Shown: positions 22,651 through 30,714, counted from the first letter of the stretch. The stretch is DNA of 37,107 bases from Acidithiobacillus sp. HP-2 (GCF_015100155.1 NZ_JACKZA010000022.1:1-37107), one strand, 5' to 3'. Program-made: numbers and translations. Notes: generated from the letters alone by a model not told the origin.

Positions 22651-23199
22651 ATGAAACATGCTGCGCAATTATCCAGGTTACTGCTATTGGGGTCCGTTGT
22701 TGCCGCCTCGGGCTGTGGTTTATATGAGGTGACACCTTGCCCGGCTGGTCCTGCTCCGGTAGCCCCAGTGGTTTCTGCACAGACACCACCACCGCCGCCT
22801 GCACCTATCGCCCCGGTAGAGCGTACGGTGCTGGAAAGTAAGCCCATCACCATTACCGGTATCAATTTCAAAACCGGTTCTGCGCAGTTGATGGGGTCGG
22901 ATATTGGCGTCCTCGATAAGGTGGCCGGTTTCGCCAAAATGCACCCGGATGCCACCCTGCATATTAATGGTTATTGCAGTAAAACAGGAAGTTATGCCTA
23001 TAACTACAAGCTGTCCAAGGCGCGTGCGGGCAGTGTTGCCGGTTATCTCGAAAAGCGGGGTGTTGCTGCGGATCGCATGATGGTCAAAGGCTACTCCTAT
23101 GAAGATCCCATTGCTACCAACACGACCCCGGCTGGTCGTTTCAAAAACCAGCGGGTTGAAATCAATTCCAGTGTCATGGTGCGTACTACCGTCAAATAA
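22651..23199 (+). CDS. OmpA-family lipoprotein
   Basis: The 182-residue protein has a lipoprotein signal with lipobox AASGC (Cys22), a Pro/Ala-rich linker (about 30-58, including TPPPPPAP), and an OmpA/MotB C-terminal domain (about 70-175): FKTGSAQLMGSDIGVLDKVAGFAK, NYKLSKARAGSVAGYLEKRGV and NTTPAGRFKNQRVEI. Such domains bind peptidoglycan diaminopimelate and link the outer membrane to the wall. The binding loop normally reads GHTDxxG; here it is GYCSKTG, so the Asp ligand is missing although the downstream Arg (KARAGS) is kept. Peptidoglycan binding may thus be weakened (inference). AGGAGA lies about 9 bases before the ATG. A strong terminator follows. Confidence 0.88.
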   Translation: MKHAAQLSRLLLLGSVVAASGCGLYEVTPCPAGPAPVAPVVSAQTPPPPPAPIAPVERTVLESKPITITGINFKTGSAQLMGSDIGVLDKVAGFAKMHPDATLHINGYCSKTGSYAYNYKLSKARAGSVAGYLEKRGVAADRMMVKGYSYEDPIATNTTPAGRFKNQRVEINSSVMVRTTVK

Positions 23200-23235
23200 A
23201 GTTTTATGACGGCCGTTTGCGCTTTTTTGTGATGG

Positions 23236-23265
23236 CCCGCTTGGTCTTTATCAAGCGGGTTTTTT
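23236..23265 (+). terminator. Terminator after OmpA-like gene
   Basis: CCCGCTTG (23236-23243) pairs with CAAGCGGG (23252-23259) around an 8-base loop, followed by six Ts. It closes the envelope gene run ahead of the pdh promoter. Confidence 0.9.
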
Positions 23266-23307
23266 AAAGATACGGCGTTGGAATGCCCCACGCGATATCC
23301 ACTACTC

Positions 23308-23388
23308 TTGACGCTTTGCAGTAGCCTAGGCCATCATCTCCATGACTTTGGCTGAATTTTCACTATGACCACGTCTGCGGACGCGGTC
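23308..23388 (+). promoter_or_regulatory. Candidate pdh promoter and leader hairpin
   Basis: TTGACG (23308-23313) could be a -35, but the matching -10 (CATCAT, 18 bases on) is poor. Further down, GACCACGTC (23367-23375) and GACGCGGTC (23380-23388) form a 9-bp stem with one mismatch and a TGCG loop, ending 22 bases before the pdhA start. The hairpin could be an operator or a leader structure. Both calls are tentative. Confidence 0.3.
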
Positions 23389-23410
23389 CATTATTTTGTC
23401 TGGGAGGACC

Positions 23411-24391
23411 ATGGACGCCACGGACCAGAAGCGCCTGTTGCGTGAAATGCTTTTTGCCCGCCGCTTTGAAGAACGCTGTGCGGAGGCTTATCACGAACGC
23501 CAGATTGGCGGTTTTTTACACCTTTATCCGGGTGAGGAAGCCTGCGCGATTGGTGTTTTAGAGAAAGCCCAAACGGGTTCTGATTATGTGGTGACCGGGT
23601 ATCGGGACCACATTCATGCCCTTAAATCCGGCATGGACCCCAAAGCGCTGATGGCCGAGCTTTTCGGTAAGGAAGCCGGTTGCTCCAAGGGCCGGGGTGG
23701 TTCCATGCACTTGTTCGACCCAGACGTGCATTTTATGGGCGGTTACGCGTTGGTTGGCGGGCCCTTCCCGCTGGCAGCCGGCTTTGCCAAGGCGATCCAG
23801 TTGCGCGGTGGTCAGGAAATCTCCATCTGTTTTCTGGGGGATGGTGCCAACAACCAGGGGACCTTCCATGAAACCATGAACATGGCAAGCCTGTGGAACC
23901 TGCCGGTGCTGTTTATCTGCGAAAACAACCTGTATGGCATTGGTACGGCCATTGAGCGTTCGACGGTGGAAATCAACCAGTACAAACGCGTGGCACCTTA
24001 CGGCATCGAAGCAGCGCAATGTGATGGGCAGGACATTGATATTGTCATGGCACATGCCGAAAAAGCCGTAAATTATGTGCGCGAACAACGCAAGCCCTAT
24101 TTCCTGGAACTCATGACCTATCGATTGCGCGGCCATTCCATGTCGGACTCCGGTGCCTATCGCAGCAAGGAAGAAGTAGAAGAATGGGCGCAACGCGATC
24201 CCATCGGCATTTACAAGCGTCGTCTGGTAGAAGCCGGCGTGGTGACTGAAGATGAATTCCATGCCATGGACAAGGCGGTTCAGGACGAAATCGAGAACGA
24301 AGTGGTGCGTTACGCTATTGAATGCCCGGAACCGCGCGTCGAAGATGTAACGCGTTACGTCTATACCGAAGGAGGTAACAACCATGGCTGA
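23411..24391 (+). CDS. pdhA: Pyruvate dehydrogenase E1 component, alpha subunit
   Basis: The 326-residue protein is the alpha chain of a heterotetrameric (alpha2beta2) E1, which decarboxylates a 2-oxo acid using thiamine diphosphate. The ThDP motif is GDGANNQGTFHETMNMASLW (about 145-164) followed by FICENN. GHSMSDSGAYR is the conserved loop over the active site. RFEERCAEAYHERQIGGFLHLYPGEEA is typical of the pyruvate-specific group, so pyruvate is the likely substrate; acetoin or branched-chain acids are less likely. ATG 23411 has GGGAGG very close upstream (3-4 bases), an unusually short spacing. It overlaps pdhB by 8 bases. It is first in pdhA-pdhB-E2/E3, apparently a single operon. Confidence 0.93.
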   Translation: MDATDQKRLLREMLFARRFEERCAEAYHERQIGGFLHLYPGEEACAIGVLEKAQTGSDYVVTGYRDHIHALKSGMDPKALMAELFGKEAGCSKGRGGSMHLFDPDVHFMGGYALVGGPFPLAAGFAKAIQLRGGQEISICFLGDGANNQGTFHETMNMASLWNLPVLFICENNLYGIGTAIERSTVEINQYKRVAPYGIEAAQCDGQDIDIVMAHAEKAVNYVREQRKPYFLELMTYRLRGHSMSDSGAYRSKEEVEEWAQRDPIGIYKRRLVEAGVVTEDEFHAMDKAVQDEIENEVVRYAIECPEPRVEDVTRYVYTEGGNNHG

Positions 24392-25364
24392 ATTAATGTA
24401 TTGGCAGGGAATTCTGCGTGCCCACGATGAAGAAATGGCACGTGACCCGCTGGTATTTGCCATGGGTGAGGATATTGGTGTCGCTGGCGGTACCTACAAG
24501 GCGACTTCAGGACTTTTCGCCAAATATGGTGAACAGCGGGTTATTGATACCCCTATTTCCGAAAATAGTTACACCGGCATTGGTGTGGGTGCCGCCATGG
24601 TTGGTGCCCGCCCCATAGTCGAAATCATGAGTGTGAACTTTGCCTGGTTGGCTATGGATCAGCTCATGAATAACGCGGCGAAAATTCATTACATGTCGGG
24701 TGGACGGATTCGTTGTCCCTTTGTCATGCGCGTTCCCGGTGGCACGGCGCATCAGCTGGGTGCCCAGCATTCGGCGCGGATGGAAAAAGTATTCATGGGA
24801 ATTTCCGGCCTGCGCGTGGTGACTCCGGCTACCCCCCGGGATGCTTATGGCTTGCTAAAAAGTGCCGTACGTTCAGATGATCCGGTGGTGATTATCGAAC
24901 ATGAAAGCATGTATAACCTCAAGGGCGAAGTGCCGGACGAGGAGTTTTTCACCCCGCTGGAAGGAGTGGAAATCATGCGTCCGGGTAAGGACGTCAGCAT
25001 TTTTGCCTACAACATCAGTGTGCATTGGGCATTGGACGCGGCCAAAAAACTGGCCAGCGAGTATGGTATTGATGCTGAAGTGATTGATTTAAGGGCCCTG
25101 AAACCTTTGGATCGTGCCGGAATTGCTGCCAGTGTGTGCAAAACTCATCATGCCATCATCGTGGAAGAAGACGAAGCTCCGGTCGGTGTTGGTTCGGAAG
25201 TCATGGCCATCATCAATGAAGAATGCTTTTTTGATCTGGATGCGGCGCCGGTGCGAGTGCATGCCCTGGATATTCCCATTCCCTACAATCATCGCCTGGA
25301 AAAGGCGGCGATTCCCAATGCCGGGGATGTGATTGCTGCGGTAAGGAAGATGTTTGGCCGCTAA
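24384..25364 (+). CDS. pdhB: Pyruvate dehydrogenase E1 component, beta subunit
   Basis: The 326-residue beta chain completes the E1 active site. It shows MGEDIGVAGGTYKAT with the Glu that activates ThDP, DTPISENSYTGIGVGAAMVGARP, and GGRIRCPFVMRVPGG, all standard for PDH-type E1 beta. The C-terminal transketolase domain includes DLRALKPLDRAGI and VEEDEAPVGVGSE. AAGGAGG eight bases before ATG 24384 gives a strong ribosome site. It overlaps pdhA and is followed after 53 bases by the E2-E3 fusion gene. Confidence 0.95.
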   Translation: MAELMYWQGILRAHDEEMARDPLVFAMGEDIGVAGGTYKATSGLFAKYGEQRVIDTPISENSYTGIGVGAAMVGARPIVEIMSVNFAWLAMDQLMNNAAKIHYMSGGRIRCPFVMRVPGGTAHQLGAQHSARMEKVFMGISGLRVVTPATPRDAYGLLKSAVRSDDPVVIIEHESMYNLKGEVPDEEFFTPLEGVEIMRPGKDVSIFAYNISVHWALDAAKKLASEYGIDAEVIDLRALKPLDRAGIAASVCKTHHAIIVEEDEAPVGVGSEVMAIINEECFFDLDAAPVRVHALDIPIPYNHRLEKAAIPNAGDVIAAVRKMFGR

Positions 25365-25417
25365 GGCCGCACTTCTCTCGATATGTTTTGATCTACAGAA
25401 ACTCAATAGGGTGAAAA

Positions 25418-28402
25418 ATGGCTGAACCTTACGTCATCAAGATGCCGCAACTGACCGATACTATGACGGAAGGGGTGGTCGTTTCCTGGGAAAAACCCAT
25501 TGGCGCTCGGGTCGAACGCGGCGATGTGGTGGCGACCATCGAAACGGACAAGGCGATCATGGATGTGGAAGTGTTCCGCTCCGGCTATCTGGCGGGTCCT
25601 TTGGCAGCGGTGGATAGTGTCATGCCGGTTGGTGCGACCATGGCCTATCTGACGGAAACGCCGGATGAGGCTGTATCCCCGGTTCAGGATGCCCCAGTCC
25701 AAAGCGCGCCTGCTGTTGCTTCAGAACCGACAACACCGACAGAATCTGAAGCGCCTTCGGGTTATGCCATCAAAATGCCACAGCTTTCCGATACAATGAC
25801 TGAAGGCGTGCTGGTGTCCTGGGAAAAATCTCTGGGCGATAAAATCCAGCGTGGCGATGTGGTGGCGACCATTGAAACCGACAAGGCCATCATGGATGTG
25901 GAAGTATTTCGTGAAGGCTATCTTTCCGGTCCGCGTGTTGCGGTGGACGCAGTGGTACCCGTGGGTGATCCGATTGCCTGGTTGGTAGAAACGGCGGATC
26001 AGGTGCGCGAAGCTGGCACTGCTTCGGGATCACGACCGGAGCGGTCGGCAGCTGCGGTGGACAAGACTCCCGGCGCTTCCACTATATCCGCTCAAGCGCC
26101 TGTTGCTCAGCCTTTGTCAGCCCGGGTGCCTGGAGCGCAACCTGCGCCGCGCCCTCAGCAGGGGGCGGCAAGTCCCTTTGCCCGGCAGTTGGCCGGGCAG
26201 CAGGGCGTGGACCTCAATCATCTGCAGGGTAGCGGGCCAGCAGGAGTCATTGTTGCCGCAGATGTCATTGCTGCGGCGGGTCGTGCTGCCCCCGCCACGA
26301 CAGGCGCCCGAGTTTCTGAACCTGCCGTGCCCGGAGAAGGGCGGGCGATGAGCGCCATTGAAAAGGCCATCAGTCAGGCCATGGTGGCCTCCCTGAGTAT
26401 TCCGGTATTTCACGTCACCGTGAAGGCCAAACCCGAAGCTCTGATGCGCGCTGCCAAAGCGCACAAAGTGTCGCTGACCGTGGCTATCGCCAAGGCCGCA
26501 TCCCAGGCGTTGGCCAAACATCCCCTGGTGAATGCCGCTTATCAGCCGACGGACAAAATCGTGGAGCGCGCCCAGCATGATATTGGCATCGCCGCGACGA
26601 CGGAAGACGGCGGGTTGGTTGTTCCGGTGTTGCGTGCGGTGGAGGGCAAGGATCTGGCGCTACTCCAGAGTGAATGGACGCCGCTGGTGGAAAAAGCGCG
26701 TAAGCGGCGCTTGAGTCCTCCCGAATATACGCACCCCACTTTCACTATTTCGAATATGGGGATGTATGGCATCACCCAGTTTGATGCCATTGTCACGCCG
26801 GGGACCGCCGCCATTATTGCCATTGCCGGTAATAGCCCGGAAGGCATGCCCATTACCATCACGGCGGATCATCGGGTGGTCAATGGTGCCGAAGCCGCGC
26901 TCTTTCTAAAAGATCTCAAAAAAGCCATTGAACATCCGGAAGGCTGGCTGGGGGCTGCTGCCTCGCCCATTCCCGAAGGCGATTATGATGTTCAGGTGCT
27001 GGTCATTGGCGCTGGGCCGGGCGGCGAGGATTGCGCCCGGGAACTCGTCGAAAACGGTGTCAAGGTAGCCATGGTCAATAATGCCCCCTATCCCGGCGGG
27101 GAATGCCTGTGGCGTGGCTGCATTCCTTCCAAAGCCTGGCGTGCTGCAGCAGACCGGATTCGTGATCGGGAGCATGATGCGGCCATGGGACTGCAAATGG
27201 GCACGCCGAAGCTGGATTGGGCGCAACTGGAAAAACATCGTCGCGGCATCTTGCAGGCACGCGGAGAAATGGCCCTGAAAACAGATCAAGGCATGAAAAT
27301 TCAGGTGCTTGAAGGCACGGCGCGATTTACCGGCGAACACAGTGTCGAAATCAGTGGTAAAGACGCGCGCAGCCTCCGTTTCGGGGCCTGCGTCATCGCT
27401 ACCGGCGCTCCCGCCTTTGTGCCGCCCATTCCCGGCGTTCAGGAAGCCTTGAAAAGTGGTGCTGCGGTCACTTCGGATACGGTTTGGGATCTGGCCCAAC
27501 CCCCCAGGCGGCTTTGTGTCATCGGCGCGGGTGCCATTGGTATGGAAATGGCGCAGATGTTCCATGATTTCGGTGCCGAGGTGCTGGTGCTGGAGGCGCT
27601 GCCGCGACCGGTGGCGGAAATGGAAAAAGAAGTTTCCGAGCAGCTGATGAAAGCACTGGCGCACAACAGTCCGCGTCTGCAGGTTCTGACTGACGTCAAG
27701 GTGCAGGAAGTTTCCGGTAAGCCCGGAGCCCTGGATATCCGCTATCAGTTTGGTGAAGAAGTCACCCATCATTCCTGTGATCTGCTGCTGGTGGCTACCG
27801 GCAAACGTCCTGATACCAGCGCGCTGAATTTGTCTTCTGCAGGCGTGACTCTTGCCGAGCGGGGCGCGATTGCGGCGAGCAGCACCGGTCAGACCAGCGT
27901 GGCGCATATTTATGCGGTAGGAGATGTGGTGGGCGGCTATATGTTGGCACATACGGCGGGTCAGCAGGGCCGGGTAGCTGCTGCCAACCTGCTGGGTCAT
28001 GCTGCTCAATATGATGCGGCCAAAGATAGTGGTGTGACTTTTACCCGCCCACAGTGCGCCTTTGTCGGTCTGTCCATGGAACAGGCCAAGGCTGCGGGAG
28101 TGGACGTGGCCGAGGTCAAGGTGCCCATGAGTATTGATGCCAAGGCCATGATGACCGGTGAAACTGATGGCCTCATCAAAATGGTGGCCGACAAGGTCAG
28201 CCACCGCATTGTCGGTGTCCACTTCCTTGCCGATCACGCCGATCTGCTGGTGGGTGAAGCCGTCATGATGGTCAGTGCCGGGTTGACACTGGAACAGGTA
28301 GCCGAGGCTATTCATCCCCATCCCACCCAGACTGAGTTGTTCGGAGAAATGGCCAGACGTTTGCTGTCACGCTTGCGGCGCTCGGCACGGGCAGCAGGCT
28401 GA
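25418..28402 (+). CDS. Fused dihydrolipoamide acetyltransferase (E2) and dihydrolipoamide dehydrogenase (E3)
   Basis: One 994-residue frame encodes both E2 and E3. Domains: lipoyl 1 (about 5-80, Lys45 in ETDKA), lipoyl 2 (116-190, Lys156 in ETDKA), Ala/Pro-rich linkers, an E1/E3-binding domain (about 250-290, SPFARQLAGQQGVDLNHLQG), the acyltransferase (about 305-515) and a complete E3 from about 523: FAD motif VIGAGPGGEDCA, redox Cys563/Cys568 in GGECLWRGCIPSK, NAD motif CVIGAGAIGMEMA, FAD motif YAVGDVVGG and the C-terminal His/Glu motif HPHPTQTE. The E2 catalytic motif HxxxDG reads H485-RVV-N489-G, so Asp is Asn. No stop or frameshift separates the parts. The start has AGGG upstream. Fusion fixes E3 to E2 at 1:1, unusual for PDH complexes. 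Confidence 0.94.
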   Translation: MAEPYVIKMPQLTDTMTEGVVVSWEKPIGARVERGDVVATIETDKAIMDVEVFRSGYLAGPLAAVDSVMPVGATMAYLTETPDEAVSPVQDAPVQSAPAVASEPTTPTESEAPSGYAIKMPQLSDTMTEGVLVSWEKSLGDKIQRGDVVATIETDKAIMDVEVFREGYLSGPRVAVDAVVPVGDPIAWLVETADQVREAGTASGSRPERSAAAVDKTPGASTISAQAPVAQPLSARVPGAQPAPRPQQGAASPFARQLAGQQGVDLNHLQGSGPAGVIVAADVIAAAGRAAPATTGARVSEPAVPGEGRAMSAIEKAISQAMVASLSIPVFHVTVKAKPEALMRAAKAHKVSLTVAIAKAASQALAKHPLVNAAYQPTDKIVERAQHDIGIAATTEDGGLVVPVLRAVEGKDLALLQSEWTPLVEKARKRRLSPPEYTHPTFTISNMGMYGITQFDAIVTPGTAAIIAIAGNSPEGMPITITADHRVVNGAEAALFLKDLKKAIEHPEGWLGAAASPIPEGDYDVQVLVIGAGPGGEDCARELVENGVKVAMVNNAPYPGGECLWRGCIPSKAWRAAADRIRDREHDAAMGLQMGTPKLDWAQLEKHRRGILQARGEMALKTDQGMKIQVLEGTARFTGEHSVEISGKDARSLRFGACVIATGAPAFVPPIPGVQEALKSGAAVTSDTVWDLAQPPRRLCVIGAGAIGMEMAQMFHDFGAEVLVLEALPRPVAEMEKEVSEQLMKALAHNSPRLQVLTDVKVQEVSGKPGALDIRYQFGEEVTHHSCDLLLVATGKRPDTSALNLSSAGVTLAERGAIAASSTGQTSVAHIYAVGDVVGGYMLAHTAGQQGRVAAANLLGHAAQYDAAKDSGVTFTRPQCAFVGLSMEQAKAAGVDVAEVKVPMSIDAKAMMTGETDGLIKMVADKVSHRIVGVHFLADHADLLVGEAVMMVSAGLTLEQVAEAIHPHPTQTELFGEMARRLLSRLRRSARAAG
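25439..25984 (+). repeat. Tandemly duplicated lipoyl domains
   Basis: The codons for residues 8-78 (25439-25651) and 119-189 (25772-25984) are highly similar at the DNA level. For example, GGCGATGTGGTGGCGACCAT occurs in both copies, followed by nearly the same bases through the lipoyl Lys. This suggests a recent duplication or ongoing gene conversion inside the E2-E3 gene. Confidence 0.8.
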
Positions 28403-28406
28403 CAAC

Positions 28407-28880
28407 TTGGCCAAGCCGGATGTTGAGGAATCGCAGCCAGCGGTAAGTATCAGCGGGATGCGCGCACGCATCCTGCGCTTTTACGAAAGATTTCTCGACC
28501 TCATCGTGGTGGTGCTGATATTTGTCATGCTGATCACCTTGCTGGCCTCCGTGGTGGGGGTGGTCTGGGACGTGTACAAAACCGTTTTGTCCTTCCGGGA
28601 AGAAGCGGCCATTCAGGGTCTGGTGGCTGATGTGCTGTCGGTATTTGTGCTCATTGAGCTGTTCCGGACGTTTACCGATTACCTGGAGTTTCACCGTATC
28701 CGCTTGCGGGTGCTGTCGGAAGTGGCCATTGTTTTTGTATTGCGGGAATTGTTTATCGGTCTTTATGCCCATCGTCTCGGACCCATGGATCTGATCGCAT
28801 CGGCAGTGCTGCTTGCAGTGCTGGTCGGTGCCCGGGTTGCCGCTGTTCAGTACGCTCCGAAGAACACCGAAAGAGACTGA
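28407..28880 (+). CDS. PsiE-like membrane protein
   Basis: The 157-residue protein has four predicted membrane helices (about 32-52, 72-88, 103-120, 125-145) and resembles the phosphate-starvation-inducible PsiE family: RFLDLIVVVLIFVML, VLIELFRTFTDYLEFHRIRLRVLSEVAIVFVLRELFI. The role of PsiE is not known. TTG 28407, four bases after the E2-E3 stop, is the possible first start; ATG 28458 (140 aa) just before the first helix is an alternative, and neither has a strong ribosome site. Its closeness to the pdh genes suggests co-transcription. No Pho box was recognised. Confidence 0.72.
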   Translation: MAKPDVEESQPAVSISGMRARILRFYERFLDLIVVVLIFVMLITLLASVVGVVWDVYKTVLSFREEAAIQGLVADVLSVFVLIELFRTFTDYLEFHRIRLRVLSEVAIVFVLRELFIGLYAHRLGPMDLIASAVLLAVLVGARVAAVQYAPKNTERD

Positions 28881-28995
28881 AACGGCCATATCCGTCCCGA
28901 AAATTGTCCGGGCAACTTGACGCTGCCCCGAAAAAGCGAGCAAAATGGTCGGGTATCCACTGAACAACGCGCTGCAGCGCATGGAGTTAAGCACA

Positions 28996-29367
28996 ATGAG
29001 CACAGCAACTGAAACAATGACCAATCTGGATTCCATTCCTCCGGTAATGACCCTGACGCAAAACGCGGCGGATAAAATTACCTCTCTGATTGAAGAAGAA
29101 GGCTCTGAAGACCTCAAGCTGCGAGTTTTTGTGACGGGCGGCGGTTGTTCCGGTTTTCAGTATGGTTTTACTTTTGATGAGAATATGAATGAGGGTGATA
29201 CGGAAGTGCATCAGTTTGGCGTCAGCCTCCTGATTGATCCCATGAGTTACCAATATCTGGTTGGCGCTGAAATTGATTACAGCGAAGGCCTGGAAGGTGC
29301 CCAGTTCGTGATCAAAAACCCGAATGCGACCACCACCTGTGGTTGCGGATCTTCTTTCTCTGCCTGA
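28996..29367 (+). CDS. erpA: Iron-sulfur cluster insertion protein ErpA (A-type carrier)
   Basis: The 123-residue protein is an A-type Fe-S carrier. It has the fold signature [20 protein letters not shown] and the three ligand Cys (Cys51, Cys115, Cys117, the last two in TTCGCGSSF). [13 protein letters not shown]-like sequence ([20 protein letters not shown]) is characteristic of ErpA more than IscA. It delivers [4Fe-4S] clusters to target proteins; complex I in this window needs many. ATG 28996 has GGAG nine bases upstream; earlier in-frame ATGs at 28945 and 28981 are less likely. It stands alone between psiE-like gene and terminator. Confidence 0.92.
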   Translation: MSTATETMTNLDSIPPVMTLTQNAADKITSLIEEEGSEDLKLRVFVTGGGCSGFQYGFTFDENMNEGDTEVHQFGVSLLIDPMSYQYLVGAEIDYSEGLEGAQFVIKNPNATTTCGCGSSFSA

Positions 29368-29394
29368 TTTTTGTAGAGATAAGAATTTCTCCAG

Positions 29395-29423
29395 GGGAGG
29401 CTCATGGCCTCCCTTTTATTTTT
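29395..29423 (+). terminator. Terminator of erpA
   Basis: GGGAGGC (29395-29401) pairs with GCCTCCC (29407-29413) around a TCATG loop, followed by TTTTATTTTT. This is a clear Rho-independent terminator 28 bases after the stop. Confidence 0.9.
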
Positions 29424-29451
29424 CCAGCGCGTTATGATGACTCTCAGGCTC

Positions 29452-29475
29452 TTGCTGTCCTGATCAGGACAGCAA
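29452..29475. promoter_or_regulatory. 24-bp perfect palindrome upstream of gltA
   Basis: TTGCTGTCCTGA (29452-29463) is followed directly by its exact reverse complement (29464-29475). The symmetry stops sharply on both sides. It lies 66 bases before the gltA start codon and 29 bases after the erpA terminator, the place for an operator or a leader hairpin controlling the gltA-gsh-pyr unit. No T-run follows, so a terminator is unlikely. Its regulator is unknown. Confidence 0.7.
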
Positions 29476-29541
29476 CTGTGCGTGGGTTGTTGCCCCGTGA
29501 CAGTTGGATTCATTACTGACCAGAATAACAAGGAGTTCGGC

Positions 29542-30714
29542 ATGGCGGATACGAACGTGGCTCCCGGTCTGGAAGGCGTGGCGGCAACGCACTCCAGTAT
29601 TTCTCACATAGATGGTGTGGCAGGTTTGCTGAGTTATCGTGGCTACGCTATTGATGACCTGGTAGCCCATAGCAGCTTTGAAGAAGTGGCCCTGCTTCTG
29701 CTGGACGGCGCACTTCCGGATGGTGCAGATCTCAAAGCTTTTGATGAGGGGCTGCGCAGTCATCGGCAAGTCAAATACAATGTCCGGGAAATCATGAAAT
29801 TCATGCCGGTAACCGGGCATCCCATGGATATGCTGCATTGCGCCGTGGCGAGTCTGGGGATGTTTTATCCGCAGCAGGAGCTGTCCGATGCTGAGCGCGA
29901 AAACACCCCGCATCTGGATGCCATGGCAATGCGCATCATCGCCCGGATGCCCACCATCGTCGCCATGTGGGAGCAGATGCGTTTCGGCAATGATCCCATC
30001 GTGCCGCGTACGGACCTGAATCATGCCGCCAATTTTCTGTATATGATTTCCGGTAAGGAGCCCAATCCGGCACTGGCGAAAATCCTCGACACCTGTCTGA
30101 TTCTTCATGCCGAGCATACCATCAATGCCAGTACCTTTGCGGTACTGGTCACCGGTTCTACGCTCACCAATCCCTACCATGTGATTGGCAGTGCGATTGG
30201 TACGCTGGCGGGTCCCTTGCACGGCGGTGCGAATCAGAAAGTGGTTGAGATGTTGGAGGAAATTGGCAGCGTGGCCAAGGTGGGCGCTTATCTGGACGCC
30301 AAAATGGCCAATAAGGAAAAAATCTGGGGCTTTGGTCACCGGGTGTATAAAACCCGGGATCCTCGTGCGGCCATTTTGAAAGAGATGATGGAAAAACTGG
30401 CCAGCAATGGGCATTTGCGGCATAGCCAGCTTTTTGAAATTGCCATTGAGGTCGAAAAACAGGCGACTGATCGCCTCGGCCCCAAGGGCATTCACGCCAA
30501 TGTCGATTTTTATTCTGGTGTTCTTTACCACGAAATGGGAATCAAGGCTGATTTGTTTACGCCCATATTTGCCATGGCGCGCTCGGCAGGTTGGCTGGCA
30601 CACTGGCGGGAACAGCTGGCAGACAACCGGATATTTCGTCCCACCCAGGTTTACAATGGTGCAAGCCCAAGGGCTTATGTAGCGCTGGACAAAAGGAATC
30701 AGGCACAGGCATGA
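29542..30714 (+). CDS. gltA: Citrate synthase
   Basis: GltA condenses acetyl-CoA with oxaloacetate. The 390-residue protein is the shorter form and keeps the catalytic residues: His in LILHAEHTINASTF, His in AGPLHGGANQKV and Asp in HANVDFYSGVLY. GFGHRVYKTRDPRA is the family signature. 2-Methylcitrate synthase is a possible alternative, but no prp genes are nearby. ATG 29542 follows AAGGAG by six bases; an earlier frame start at 29482 has none. Its stop overlaps the gshA start (ATGA), so citrate and glutathione synthesis seem translationally coupled. Confidence 0.94.
   Translation: MADTNVAPGLEGVAATHSSISHIDGVAGLLSYRGYAIDDLVAHSSFEEVALLLLDGALPDGADLKAFDEGLRSHRQVKYNVREIMKFMPVTGHPMDMLHCAVASLGMFYPQQELSDAERENTPHLDAMAMRIIARMPTIVAMWEQMRFGNDPIVPRTDLNHAANFLYMISGKEPNPALAKILDTCLILHAEHTINASTFAVLVTGSTLTNPYHVIGSAIGTLAGPLHGGANQKVVEMLEEIGSVAKVGAYLDAKMANKEKIWGFGHRVYKTRDPRAAILKEMMEKLASNGHLRHSQLFEIAIEVEKQATDRLGPKGIHANVDFYSGVLYHEMGIKADLFTPIFAMARSAGWLAHWREQLADNRIFRPTQVYNGASPRAYVALDKRNQAQA

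Noticed and set aside
26906-28321. 471-codon minus-strand open frame opposite the E3 domain
   Set aside because: It lies fully antisense to the E2-E3 gene, has a His/Gly-rich low-complexity product without known motifs and no ribosome site. Such frames arise from codon bias in GC-rich genes.
28945-28995. Longer N-terminus for ErpA from ATG 28945
   Set aside because: No ribosome site lies ahead of 28945, and the added residues are not found in A-type carriers; ATG 28996 has GGAG upstream.
29464-30603. 379-codon minus-strand open frame opposite gltA
   Set aside because: Antisense shadow of gltA, with the citrate synthase catalytic residues clear on the plus strand.
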